A stretch of DNA of 6,754 bases from AM-1111 sp046302135 (GCA_046302135.1 JBKCIQ010000131.1:1-6754); one strand, 5' to 3'; shown: positions 1-6,754, counted from the stretch's first letter. A program made the numbers and translations. Notes: a model not told the origin generated them from the sequence alone.

Positions 1-43
1 AAATTGTGATTTTTATCTGTTTTAAAACTATTTAATTTAAAAA

Positions 44-115
44 ATGAAAAAGAATTTTATAAAAAAATATTTTGTTTTTTTACTTTTTCTGTTCTTCAAT
101 TTGGATATTTCAGCA
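44..115 (+). other. Signal peptide of the giant protein (residues 1-24)
   Basis: The N-terminus has a basic n-region (Lys at 2, 3, 7, 8), a strongly hydrophobic core at residues 9-18 made almost only of Phe, Leu and Val, and a polar c-region ending Ile-Ser-Ala followed by Gln25. Cleavage by signal peptidase I is most likely after Ala24. No lipobox cysteine follows. A mature N-terminal Gln after Ala is common in Bacteroidota secreted proteins. Confidence 0.85.
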
Positions 116-3100
116 CAACGTTTTAACGCAGATTCCGTGAAATTCGTAAAGGACCTAGATGATTTTTTCCAGGAGTATTCATCAGATAAGAAAGAGGCAA
201 CCAAATGGGTTGAAGACTTTAAAATCTATTGGAAAAAGCCGCAGTTTTCTGCTGTATATAAGGAATCTGTTTATAAAATTTGTAATCAGATGGCGGCCAA
301 GAAATTTAAACCAACGCCTTATTTTAAAGATTATCTTATTTCTGTAGCCAACTTTATTGAGAATAAATACCCCTACGAAAAATTCGGTAATTGGACCTCA
401 GTACTTGAAAAAATGATTTCCGGCAAAAACAATAAGTTGACAGAAAATTATTTGGATATGAGCACCCATCTTTTTACAAATAATTGTTTTTATAAATCAT
501 CAGCTTTTGAATGGAGAACAGATAATTATAACTTCAAATTTGAGTATGATTCTTTGCCAAAGGTTGTTTTTGAAACTTTTACATTAATAGGTACCAATAC
601 GCGAGACGATAGTGTCAGTATTGAAAACACAAAGGGAATATTTTACATAACATCGGGAAGATTTTACGGTAACGGTGGCAAAGTTCCATGGACTCGGGTT
701 GGTTTGTCTTCGGATGTTTATGCAGAAATTAAAAAGTATATGATTGACTGTAAGGCGGGAGCATACACCGCTGATTCCGTAACGTTTTATAATAAGAAAT
801 ACCTTGACGCACCCCAGAAAGGAGTTTTAAATGATAAACTAATTATAGAAGGTAACAATCCAACTTATCCTCGTTTTGATTCCTACAATAAAAGATTGAC
901 CGTAAAAAATATTTCTCCTGATGTAGATTTTGACGGCGGATTTTCAATGAGAGGTCCAAAATTTGTCGGTAGCGGTGAAGCTGCAAACCCTGCTAAACTC
1001 GTATTTAAAAGAAACAATGAAAGAATGCTCGAGGTAATTTCAAATAGTTTATCTATTACTGAGGATAAATTTTCTTCGAGCCCGGCAGCAATCAAGTTCA
1101 TTCTGATCAATGAAGGAAAGCGAGATAGTATTTATCATCCTGGTCTTAGCTTTAAATATCTTGTGGCTGAGAAGAAGATTTCTTTAATAAGAACCGATGA
1201 AGGTATTCAGAAATCACCTTTTTATTCTTCATTCCACAAGATGGATCTTTATATAGAAGAGGTAACATGGAAGATGGATGAACCTAAAATTGATTTTGCC
1301 TTTATTCCCGGAAATTTGCAAGGGGAAGCTGCATTTGAATCTGAAGATTTTTTTCTTCAAGACAGATTCAAATTTTTGCAGGGATTTGATGAGGTAAATC
1401 CAATACTTACAATTAATAATTTTTATAATTCTAGCGGAAAGAAAAAAAATTGCAATGCAAAAGATCTAGCCGATTATTTAAGGTGGAGTGAAGTAGATTT
1501 ACGTCCGGTTTTGGTTAAGATGATGGTTATGGGAATGCTTGATTTTAATCCGACTACAAATAACATTACCTTCCGAGAAAAACTTTTTAAATATGCCAGA
1601 GCATTAACTAAACAGAGCGATTATGATATTATAACTATCCGATCAGTTAATCCAGGTAAATCGAATGGCGTACTCAATTTAGTAAATAACAACTTTGATA
1701 TGCTAGTTACAGGAGTAAAATCTGTTCTGCTATCTGACTCCCAAAGAGTATTTATCTTTCCAAGATCAGGAGAGCTCAGAATAAAGCGGAACAGGGACAT
1801 AGAATTTAGCGGAATAATCAGTGCAGGAAAATTTGAAATGTTTGGAAAGGATTTCCGATACAGCTATGAAAGAAACAAAATAGCAATGAATAATGTGGAT
1901 TCGGTAAGGATATACGTTACACCATTTTCAAAAGACGAAGCTGAAGAGTCCGGGAATTTTCGAAAGGTAGAAACGGTAATTGAAAATTTATACGGCGAGT
2001 TGGCCGTTGATCACCCAAGTTCTCATTCGGGCCGATTGGCCAAATCTGAATATCCTATATTTACTTCATTCAAGGAATCTTTTGCATTTTACGATAAAAA
2101 AAATATTCAGCGAGGAGCATATAACAGAAGTAACTTTTATTTTAAACTGGATGCTTTTGTTATAGATTCACTAGATAATTTCACCAATAAGGCTTTACAT
2201 TTTGATGGTGAATTCAGTTCGTCTGGAATTTTTCCAAATTTCAGAGAGACGCTTAAACTTCAGAAGGATTATTCCCTCGGATTCGTTAGAAAAACGCCGC
2301 CGGGAGGATTTGCTTTGTATGGAGGTAAAGCTAAATTTGATAACGAAATTCGATTAAGTAATAAAGGTCTGAGCGGTGATGGAACTGTAGAGTTTGGGCC
2401 TTCAACTTCTGTATCTGAAAATTTCATTTATTATCCGGATTCAATGAACGGAATAGCATCAACCTTTGATGTGAAAGAGACAACTACTCCGGATGAGTTT
2501 CCTGTTTCTCATGGAGAAAATGTAAAAATACATTGGAAACCAAATAAAGATTTGATGCAGGCTACAAACACAAAAGATCCTTTTTGGATCTTTAATAAAG
2601 AAACTCTTTTTCAAGGTAGATTTGATCTTTCATTAAAGGAATTAAATGGAAAAGGAAAAGTAGATTTTGAAAAGGCAGATGTATTATCAAGGAAAATTCT
2701 TTTCAAACGTAGAAAGTTCTTTAGTGATACTGCAAATTTTCACCTTCGTGCACTGGATGGTCAGGGATTTACGTTTTCTACAGATAATGTTAACACGACA
2801 ATAGACCTTGACGCACGAACTGGACTTTTCGTTTCAAATGGTAAAGGGTCACTTGTGCGTTTTGACAAAAATCAGTACATCTGCTACATGGAGAGATTTA
2901 AGTGGTACATGGACTCAGAGGATATACAGATTGGTGATGAAAATAGGAAAATCCAGACTTCCAGAGAAGATGATTTAAATATAGAGGGACCTGAATTCAT
3001 TTCTGTGCATCCCAATCAGGATTCTCTTCGTTTTTTTAGTCCTGCAGCAAAATACAACCTCAGAGAGTGCATTATACATTGCCTTAACGTACCATTTATT

Positions 3101-4522
3101 AATATTGCTGATGCCAGAATTTTTCCTGATAGCGGAAAAGTAACAATCTATAAAAAGGCTGTAATAGATACTTTAAAGAATGCTGAATTGCTAGCTAATA
3201 CAATTTCTAAATTCCATACAATAAAAAATGTTCAGGCAAATATTTTTGGTAGGAAAAGTTATCTTGCAAAAGGTAATTATACATATTACGATGAGAATAA
3301 ATCCTCCTATGTAATCAATTTTGCTAGCATCAGGCCCGACACAGTTGGTACAACAATTTCTGAAGGAAACATTCCGGAAAAGGATAATTTTCGATTTAAC
3401 GATTACTTCAGTTTTGCAGGCAAGGTAAAATTAACAGCTACTAATCAATTTTTAAATTTTCAAGGAGGGACAAAAATGGTTCACAATTGTAATAGAATCG
3501 GTAAATCTTATCTAGAATTTAATGGTGATATTAACCCTAATGAAATTTTGATTCCAATTCCAAATGAACCAAAAGACGTAAAAGGTGCCAGAATAGTTAA
3601 TGCTGTAATGTATTCCCCTGACACTTCTGGCGTTTATTCTGGATTTGTTTCTCCGAAATCAGGTAAAAAAGATCAGGAAATTATCCATGCTGACGGCTAC
3701 CTATCATTCGATAAAGCATCAGGTGAATATAGAATTTCTAGTAAAGAAAAGCTCATAGAACAAAATTTACCGGGTAATTTTTTAAGTTTAAATACAAGTT
3801 CATGCGTTCTCTATGGAGAAGGGAAATTTGATTTCGGTATTGATTTAGGACAGTTGGAATTTAATGAGGTCGGATCCGCAACGCATTATACCATTAATGA
3901 TTCCGCAGTGCTTTTCTCAATGGCCACTGTTAATTTCTTTTTTGAAGAAAAAGCATTAAGGAGAATGGTAAGCGATTTTGAGGTTGCTTTTAATATATTG
4001 AAGCCTACGGATTTCTCCGATACTAAATTCAAGAAAGGTTTAACGGAATTAATTGGTAAAGAAAAATCTGATAAGGTAGTTGGTGAACTTGAACTTAATG
4101 GAAAGATTAAGCGTTTTCCTGATGAACTTAACAAAACATTCTTTTTCAATAATATTAATTTCAATTATGACGGTAAGTTGAAATCTTTTATTTCAACCGG
4201 GAAAATTGGTTTAGGTAATATTCTTAAAGATGAAATTAACCGTTTCGTTCCGGGTATAATCAAAATAGATAAAATGAAATCAGGTGGAGACAAGATGACC
4301 ATATACCTGGAAATTGATAAATCCACTTGGTACTATTTTGAATATTTTAAAGGAGTGTTGAAGACTTATTCATCCAATAAAGAATTTAATGAAATCATTA
4401 AAGAGCTTAAGCCTAAAAAGAGGAAGCAGTCCGTTGAAAAGGGTCCTTCTTTTCAGTTTGTTCTTGGAAGTGAAAAGTTGAAGAACACTTTTCTCGCTAA
4501 GTTTGGTCCGGTAAAAGATTAA
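44..4522 (+). CDS. Very large exported repeat-bearing protein of unknown function (1492 aa)
   Basis: I do not recognise a named family. Residues 1-24 form a signal peptide, and there is no cysteine near the cleavage site, so it is not an obvious lipoprotein; the mature protein should reach the periplasm, outer membrane or surface. Residues about 28-130 look helical and rich in Lys, Phe and Trp. From about residue 195 to 1440 the chain is mostly short alternating hydrophobic stretches split by Gly, Asn and Asp turns, suggesting a long beta-rich (solenoid, jellyroll or barrel-like) structure. Two repeat families are visible: a tandem unit at 758-810 and 855-901, and a dispersed module at 393-609 and 938-1083. 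Residues 472-525 resemble a winged helix. The C-terminal part has an aromatic TWYYF stretch (1428-1432) and a basic KPKKRK stretch (1456-1461). No type IX secretion C-terminal domain is evident. The ATG at 44 directly precedes the signal peptide. The frame is intact throughout, so the gene looks functional. A scaffold or envelope-assembly role is only a guess. Confidence 0.93.
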   Translation: MKKNFIKKYFVFLLFLFFNLDISAQRFNADSVKFVKDLDDFFQEYSSDKKEATKWVEDFKIYWKKPQFSAVYKESVYKICNQMAAKKFKPTPYFKDYLISVANFIENKYPYEKFGNWTSVLEKMISGKNNKLTENYLDMSTHLFTNNCFYKSSAFEWRTDNYNFKFEYDSLPKVVFETFTLIGTNTRDDSVSIENTKGIFYITSGRFYGNGGKVPWTRVGLSSDVYAEIKKYMIDCKAGAYTADSVTFYNKKYLDAPQKGVLNDKLIIEGNNPTYPRFDSYNKRLTVKNISPDVDFDGGFSMRGPKFVGSGEAANPAKLVFKRNNERMLEVISNSLSITEDKFSSSPAAIKFILINEGKRDSIYHPGLSFKYLVAEKKISLIRTDEGIQKSPFYSSFHKMDLYIEEVTWKMDEPKIDFAFIPGNLQGEAAFESEDFFLQDRFKFLQGFDEVNPILTINNFYNSSGKKKNCNAKDLADYLRWSEVDLRPVLVKMMVMGMLDFNPTTNNITFREKLFKYARALTKQSDYDIITIRSVNPGKSNGVLNLVNNNFDMLVTGVKSVLLSDSQRVFIFPRSGELRIKRNRDIEFSGIISAGKFEMFGKDFRYSYERNKIAMNNVDSVRIYVTPFSKDEAEESGNFRKVETVIENLYGELAVDHPSSHSGRLAKSEYPIFTSFKESFAFYDKKNIQRGAYNRSNFYFKLDAFVIDSLDNFTNKALHFDGEFSSSGIFPNFRETLKLQKDYSLGFVRKTPPGGFALYGGKAKFDNEIRLSNKGLSGDGTVEFGPSTSVSENFIYYPDSMNGIASTFDVKETTTPDEFPVSHGENVKIHWKPNKDLMQATNTKDPFWIFNKETLFQGRFDLSLKELNGKGKVDFEKADVLSRKILFKRRKFFSDTANFHLRALDGQGFTFSTDNVNTTIDLDARTGLFVSNGKGSLVRFDKNQYICYMERFKWYMDSEDIQIGDENRKIQTSREDDLNIEGPEFISVHPNQDSLRFFSPAAKYNLRECIIHCLNVPFINIADARIFPDSGKVTIYKKAVIDTLKNAELLANTISKFHTIKNVQANIFGRKSYLAKGNYTYYDENKSSYVINFASIRPDTVGTTISEGNIPEKDNFRFNDYFSFAGKVKLTATNQFLNFQGGTKMVHNCNRIGKSYLEFNGDINPNEILIPIPNEPKDVKGARIVNAVMYSPDTSGVYSGFVSPKSGKKDQEIIHADGYLSFDKASGEYRISSKEKLIEQNLPGNFLSLNTSSCVLYGEGKFDFGIDLGQLEFNEVGSATHYTINDSAVLFSMATVNFFFEEKALRRMVSDFEVAFNILKPTDFSDTKFKKGLTELIGKEKSDKVVGELELNGKIKRFPDELNKTFFFNNINFNYDGKLKSFISTGKIGLGNILKDEINRFVPGIIKIDKMKSGGDKMTIYLEIDKSTWYYFEYFKGVLKTYSSNKEFNEIIKELKPKKRKQSVEKGPSFQFVLGSEKLKNTFLAKFGPVKD
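1220..1870 (+). repeat. Dispersed protein module, copy 1 (residues 393-609), with a winged-helix-like insert
   Basis: This copy opens with Y403-I-E-E-V-T-W409-K-M-D412 and closes with I571-F-P-R-S-G576 followed by a beta-rich tail through F600-G601-K602. The same landmarks, in the same order, occur again at residues 948-1083. Copy 1 has about 160 residues between the two landmarks against about 70 in copy 2. The excess matches residues about 452-532, which hold the winged-helix-like segment. Confidence 0.55.
2315..2746 (+). repeat. Tandem protein-level repeat of about 91 residues within the giant protein
   Basis: Residues 758-810 and 855-901 align by eye. Both begin Leu-aromatic-x-Gly, pass through a Phe-Asp pair, then a Leu-x-Gly-x-Gly-x-Val-[Glu/Asp]-Phe core (776-784 and 867-875), and continue with matching hydrophobic and Ser positions to Phe808/Phe899. 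From Leu776 to Val810 the two align without gaps at an offset of 91; the first copy has six extra residues before that. The similarity is at protein level; the DNA is not obviously repeated, so the duplication is old. The pattern suggests stacked beta-hairpin units. Confidence 0.6.
2855..3292 (+). repeat. Dispersed protein module, copy 2 (residues 938-1083)
   Basis: This is the shorter copy. It has Y948-M-E-R-F-K-W954-Y-M-D957, then a D-S-L-R-F-F-S-P stretch matching N-G-V-L-N-L-V-N of copy 1, then A-D-A-R-I1026-F-P-D-S-G1031 matching S-D-S-Q-R-V-F-I-F-P-R-S-G, and a tail with I-F-G-R (1067-1070) matching M-F-G-K (599-602). The opening motif shares 6 of 10 residues with copy 1 and the closing one 5 of 6. 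The repeat was found by eye; no alignment score was computed. Confidence 0.55.
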
Positions 4523-4542
4523 AATTGTATGGTTCAAAATTT

Positions 4543-4550
4543 TATATTTG
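4543..4550 (+). promoter_or_regulatory. Candidate Bacteroidota -7 box (TATATTTG) for plsY
   Basis: TATATTTG is an exact match to the TAnnTTTG consensus of the Bacteroidota primary sigma factor. It lies six bases before the plsY ATG, so transcription would begin at or next to the start codon. The -33 partner is weak: the nearest candidate is ATTG at 4524-4527, with a spacer of only 15 bases, shorter than usual. In AT-rich DNA such a box can arise by chance. Confidence 0.4.
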
Positions 4551-4556
4551 CTGTTC

Positions 4557-5183
4557 ATGGAAAAAGTTGAATACGTACTAATTCTTTTTGCTTATTTGAT
4601 AGGTTCCATTCCAACGGCTGTTTGGATAGGTAAATTGTTTTATGGTATAGACGTTAGAGAGCATGGGAGCGGCAATGCGGGTGCAACCAATACGATAAGA
4701 GTGTTAGGCTATAAAGCAGGAATTCCGGTGTTGATTATTGACGTGTTAAAGGGTTTCGCTGCGGTTTACTTGTATAAATATTTAATTATTTCCGGTAATA
4801 ATACGTCAAACTTACATTCAGAGATCTTACTTTGTATTGCAGCACTTTTAGGTCATATTTTTCCCGTTCTTGCCGGTTTCAAAGGCGGAAAAGGAGTTGC
4901 AACACTTTTGGGTGGGGTAGTAGCAATTGCTCCTTATGCGGCATTAATTTGCATTGGCATTTTTGTAATTGTACTCCTCATTTTCAGATATGTTTCACTT
5001 GCTTCCATGATGTCCGGTGTCTCATTTCCTGTTTCCTGTACCCTTCTGAATCCAGATTTGCCTAACGCTCTATTAATTTTTTCTGTTTGTGTTGCGCTAC
5101 TTTTACTTATTACCCACCGTAAAAATATTCAAAGGCTCATAAAACGAGAAGAGTCCAGATTTGAGCTAATTTCAAAACGTTGA
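4557..5183 (+). CDS. plsY: PlsY, acyl-phosphate:glycerol-3-phosphate acyltransferase
   Basis: PlsY moves an acyl chain from acyl-phosphate (made by PlsX) to the sn-1 position of glycerol-3-phosphate, giving lysophosphatidic acid, the first membrane step of phospholipid synthesis. All three family motifs are present: GSGNAGATN at residues 37-45, the GHIFP...GFKGGKGVAT block at 99-116 (glycine-rich, acyl-phosphate and phosphate binding), and THRKNIQRL at 186-194. Several hydrophobic segments (about 5-28, 56-78, 90-108, 118-143, 145-163 and 170-186) fit an integral inner-membrane protein. At 208 aa it is full family length. I chose the ATG at 4557; an in-frame TTG at 4548 would add only Met-Leu-Phe and overlaps the likely promoter box. 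It starts 34 bp after the giant gene, with no visible terminator between, so read-through from upstream is also possible. No Shine-Dalgarno sequence is seen. Confidence 0.97.
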   Translation: MEKVEYVLILFAYLIGSIPTAVWIGKLFYGIDVREHGSGNAGATNTIRVLGYKAGIPVLIIDVLKGFAAVYLYKYLIISGNNTSNLHSEILLCIAALLGHIFPVLAGFKGGKGVATLLGGVVAIAPYAALICIGIFVIVLLIFRYVSLASMMSGVSFPVSCTLLNPDLPNALLIFSVCVALLLLITHRKNIQRLIKREESRFELISKR

Positions 5184-5187
5184 TAAA

Positions 5188-5946
5188 TTGAAAACATTTG
5201 GTCTACTCGGTTTCCCTCTTGCACATAGTTTTTCCAAATCCTTTTTCGAATCAAAATTTAAAATTTTAGGACTAAAAGACTGTGAGTTCTTATTATTTGA
5301 ATATTCGGACATCAAAGATTTCATAAATGTAATTCCTCAGATAAAATATCTTAAGGGATTCAGTGTGACAAGTCCTCACAAAGAAAATATTATTCCATTT
5401 TTAGATGATATTGATGTAGACGCTAATGATATAGATGCTGTTAATTGTGTGAAAGTAATTGAGGAAAATGGACAAAGAAAAATGATTGGTTACAATACCG
5501 ACCATTATGGTTTTCACCAATCATTAAAACCTTTTCTAGAGCCAAAACACAGCAGAGCATTGATTTTGGGTACAGGCGGTGCAGCAAAAGCAGTTGCATT
5601 CTCACTTAAGAAACTAGGACTTGAATATTGGTTTGTAACCAGGGTTAAAAATAAAAATGTTCATGCGGGCAATCTTTTCGAGTATTCTGAACTTTCTCCA
5701 TTGATCATTGATTCATTTAAATTAATTGTGAACACAACTCCTTCTGAGATGCTTTACGGACCACAGGCTTTTCCAAAAATTCCATACGAATATATAAGTA
5801 CAGACCATCTATGTTATGATTTAATCTATCAACCTGAAGAAACCCGTTTTCTAATCAATTGCAAGTCTCGAGGCGCAGTTGTGATGAATGGACTTGATAT
5901 GTTGTACGCTCAGGCCGAAAAGGCTTGGTCAATTTGGACCAAATAA
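5188..5946 (+). CDS. aroE: AroE, shikimate dehydrogenase (NADP+), TTG start
   Basis: AroE reduces 3-dehydroshikimate to shikimate with NADPH in the cytoplasmic pathway to chorismate and aromatic amino acids. The substrate site is intact: Ser14 and Ser16 in AHSFSKS, Thr61 and catalytic Lys65 in SVTSPHK, Asn86, Asp105 in YNTDHYGF and Gln242 in LYAQAEKAW. The NADP-binding glycine loop is GTGGAAKAV (128-136), with Arg152 in the place that usually reads cofactor phosphate. At 252 aa it belongs to the slightly short form common in Bacteroidota. The start must be TTG at 5188 or later: an in-frame TAA lies at 5167-5169 and no other start codon falls between, while the protein from TTG has the standard N-terminus. 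It lies 4 bases after the plsY stop, so the pair is probably one transcript, perhaps translationally coupled. Ser59 replaces the usual Asn of NVT, a variant known in functional relatives. Confidence 0.96.
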   Translation: MKTFGLLGFPLAHSFSKSFFESKFKILGLKDCEFLLFEYSDIKDFINVIPQIKYLKGFSVTSPHKENIIPFLDDIDVDANDIDAVNCVKVIEENGQRKMIGYNTDHYGFHQSLKPFLEPKHSRALILGTGGAAKAVAFSLKKLGLEYWFVTRVKNKNVHAGNLFEYSELSPLIIDSFKLIVNTTPSEMLYGPQAFPKIPYEYISTDHLCYDLIYQPEETRFLINCKSRGAVVMNGLDMLYAQAEKAWSIWTK

Positions 5947-5958
5947 TTGTTTTTTTTT
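5925..5958 (+). terminator. Possible weak intrinsic terminator after aroE
   Basis: TTGGTC (5925-5930) and GACCAA (5937-5942) form a perfect 6-bp stem with a 6-base loop, and a run of nine T lies at 5950-5958. The hairpin overlaps the last codons of aroE and is separated from the T run by seven bases, longer than ideal. It would end the plsY-aroE transcript just before lhgO. The short stem makes this uncertain. Confidence 0.4.
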
Positions 5959-5979
5959 AATCGCTAATGATTAGTTTTG
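5946..5979 (+). promoter_or_regulatory. Candidate Bacteroidota promoter for lhgO
   Basis: TAGTTTTG at 5972-5979 matches the TAnnTTTG -7 consensus exactly. ATTG at 5946-5949 can serve as the -33 element (consensus TTTG) with a 22-base spacer, near the upper end of the usual range. The box ends seven bases before the lhgO ATG, so the transcript would have almost no leader. The T run at 5950-5958 lies between the two elements. Confidence 0.5.
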
Positions 5980-5986
5980 TAATTTA

Positions 5987-6754
5987 ATGGAACAAGATAA
6001 AATTTACGATGTTATTGTAATTGGAGGGGGTATCGTTGGCTTAGCTACTGCATACAAACTGAACCTAAGGTTTCCTCAAAAAAAAATTCTTGTGTTGGAG
6101 AAAGAGAGTGAGGTAGCCACACACCAGACCGCAAGAAATTCCGGAGTTATTCATTCAGGTATTTATTACAAGCCCGGTTCTTATAAAGCAATAAATTGTG
6201 TTAAAGGCAGAAGAGAATTGGTTGAATTCGCAAAAAATTACAAGATTCCTCATGATATCTGCGGAAAAGTAATTGTTGCTGTAAAAGAAAGTGAGTTGTC
6301 TCACATGAACAAGGTTTATAACAACGGAATTGCAAATGGTGTTGAAGGTCTTGAATTGATAGGTCCGGAAAAAATAAAAGAAATAGAGCCGTATTGCGAA
6401 GGTATTGCCGGTATTTTTGTTTCTTGTACAGGTATTATAGATTATGCAGATGTAGCGCGTAAATATGTTGAGTTAATTCATGAAAAATTTCCCGGAAGTA
6501 AAGTTTTGACTGGTCATGAAGTTGAAGATTTTACTCATGGCGAAGATCATTCGGATGTCATTACTTCAAAGTCTCGTTTTCGAGCTAAGTATGTGATATC
6601 ATGTGCAGGACTTAACGCAGACAGAATCGCAAAGAAGGAAGGTACAAAAACTGATGCGGCAATAGTAGGTTTTCGAGGTGATTATTATGATTTAACGGAA
6701 AAGGGAAGAGCCAAGGTTAAGAATTTGATTTATCCTGTTCCAAATCCAAAATTT
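5987..6754 (+). CDS. lhgO: LhgO, FAD-dependent L-2-hydroxyglutarate oxidase/dehydrogenase (3' end outside window)
   Basis: The enzyme oxidises L-2-hydroxyglutarate to 2-oxoglutarate, passing electrons through FAD to oxygen or the membrane quinone pool. The first 256 residues are present and the frame stays open to the window edge; the family is usually about 400 aa, so roughly the C-terminal third is missing because of the window, not a break. The Rossmann FAD motif is VIGGGIVGLATAY (11-23, Gly13, 15 and 18), with Glu38 ending strand two in position to hold the FAD ribose. The signature RNSGVIHSGIYYKPGS (50-65) is typical of LhgO and human L2HGDH. SCAGLNADR (205-213) is the second FAD-contact motif, and GFRGDYY (228-234) and YPVPNP are further family marks. 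The ATG at 5987 gives the expected N-terminus. More distant members of the DAO fold, such as glycerol-3-phosphate dehydrogenase, are less likely given the signature. Confidence 0.93.
   Translation, partial: MEQDKIYDVIVIGGGIVGLATAYKLNLRFPQKKILVLEKESEVATHQTARNSGVIHSGIYYKPGSYKAINCVKGRRELVEFAKNYKIPHDICGKVIVAVKESELSHMNKVYNNGIANGVEGLELIGPEKIKEIEPYCEGIAGIFVSCTGIIDYADVARKYVELIHEKFPGSKVLTGHEVEDFTHGEDHSDVITSKSRFRAKYVISCAGLNADRIAKKEGTKTDAAIVGFRGDYYDLTEKGRAKVKNLIYPVPNPKF

Noticed and set aside
1..43. Promoter for the giant gene
   Set aside because: The leader is AT-rich and holds TATCTGTT-like and TATTTAAT stretches, but none matches TAnnTTTG with a suitable partner, and the true promoter may lie outside the window.
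883..1110. Antisense open frame of 75 codons within the giant gene
   Set aside because: It lies wholly inside a well-supported coding frame on the other strand, with no promoter or recognisable protein character. Other overlapping frames (159-347, 1980-2165, 3886-4164, 4370-4558, 4832-5065) are rejected for the same reason.
4300..4522. Type IX secretion C-terminal sorting domain at the end of the giant protein
   Set aside because: The last 80 residues lack the usual Gly-rich beta-sandwich with conserved Gly and terminal Lys-Val pattern; instead they are Lys-rich with an aromatic stretch.
4548..4556. Earlier TTG start for plsY
   Set aside because: It adds only three residues, lies within the probable -7 box, and the ATG at 4557 begins the normal PlsY N-terminus.
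4523..4556. Terminator between the giant gene and plsY
   Set aside because: No GC-bearing stem followed by a T run is present; the AAAATTTTATATTTG stretch is better read as a promoter box.
1..6754. CRISPR array, tRNA or rRNA, insertion sequence, or attachment site
   Set aside because: I saw no direct DNA repeats with regular spacers, no cloverleaf or rRNA sequence, no transposase or terminal inverted repeats, and the genes fill nearly all of the window.

Overview
The window looks like a chromosomal stretch from a member of the Bacteroidota. The base composition is visibly AT-rich. The signal peptide ends in the Ala-Gln seen in many Bacteroidota secreted proteins. No gene has a clear Shine-Dalgarno sequence, and two genes are preceded by good TAnnTTTG elements, the -7 box of Bacteroidota promoters. 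The protein sequences of plsY, aroE and the L-2-hydroxyglutarate oxidase fit the same phylum. I cannot name a genus.

All genes lie on the + strand and are tightly packed. Positions 1-43 are a short AT-rich leader with no gene. Positions 44-4522 encode a very large exported protein (1492 aa) that I cannot assign to a named family. It has a signal peptide, a helical N-terminal region, and then more than a thousand residues that read as beta-rich, with at least two kinds of internal repeat. One repeat copy carries an extra segment that resembles a winged helix. Positions 4557-5183 encode PlsY, the membrane acyl-phosphate:glycerol-3-phosphate acyltransferase. Positions 5188-5946 encode AroE, shikimate dehydrogenase, starting at TTG four bases after plsY. 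After a 40-bp gap, position 5987 starts an FAD-dependent L-2-hydroxyglutarate oxidase (LhgO) that runs off the right edge.

The three recognised genes are ordinary metabolism: first acylation in phospholipid synthesis, aromatic amino-acid precursor synthesis, and salvage of L-2-hydroxyglutarate to 2-oxoglutarate. I see no pathway link between them. plsY and aroE are probably co-transcribed and may be translationally coupled. lhgO appears to have its own promoter. There is no sign of a mobile element, CRISPR array, RNA gene or defence cassette. The part most worth a second look is the giant repeat-bearing exported protein, followed by the two promoter boxes placed so close to their start codons that the transcripts could be leaderless.
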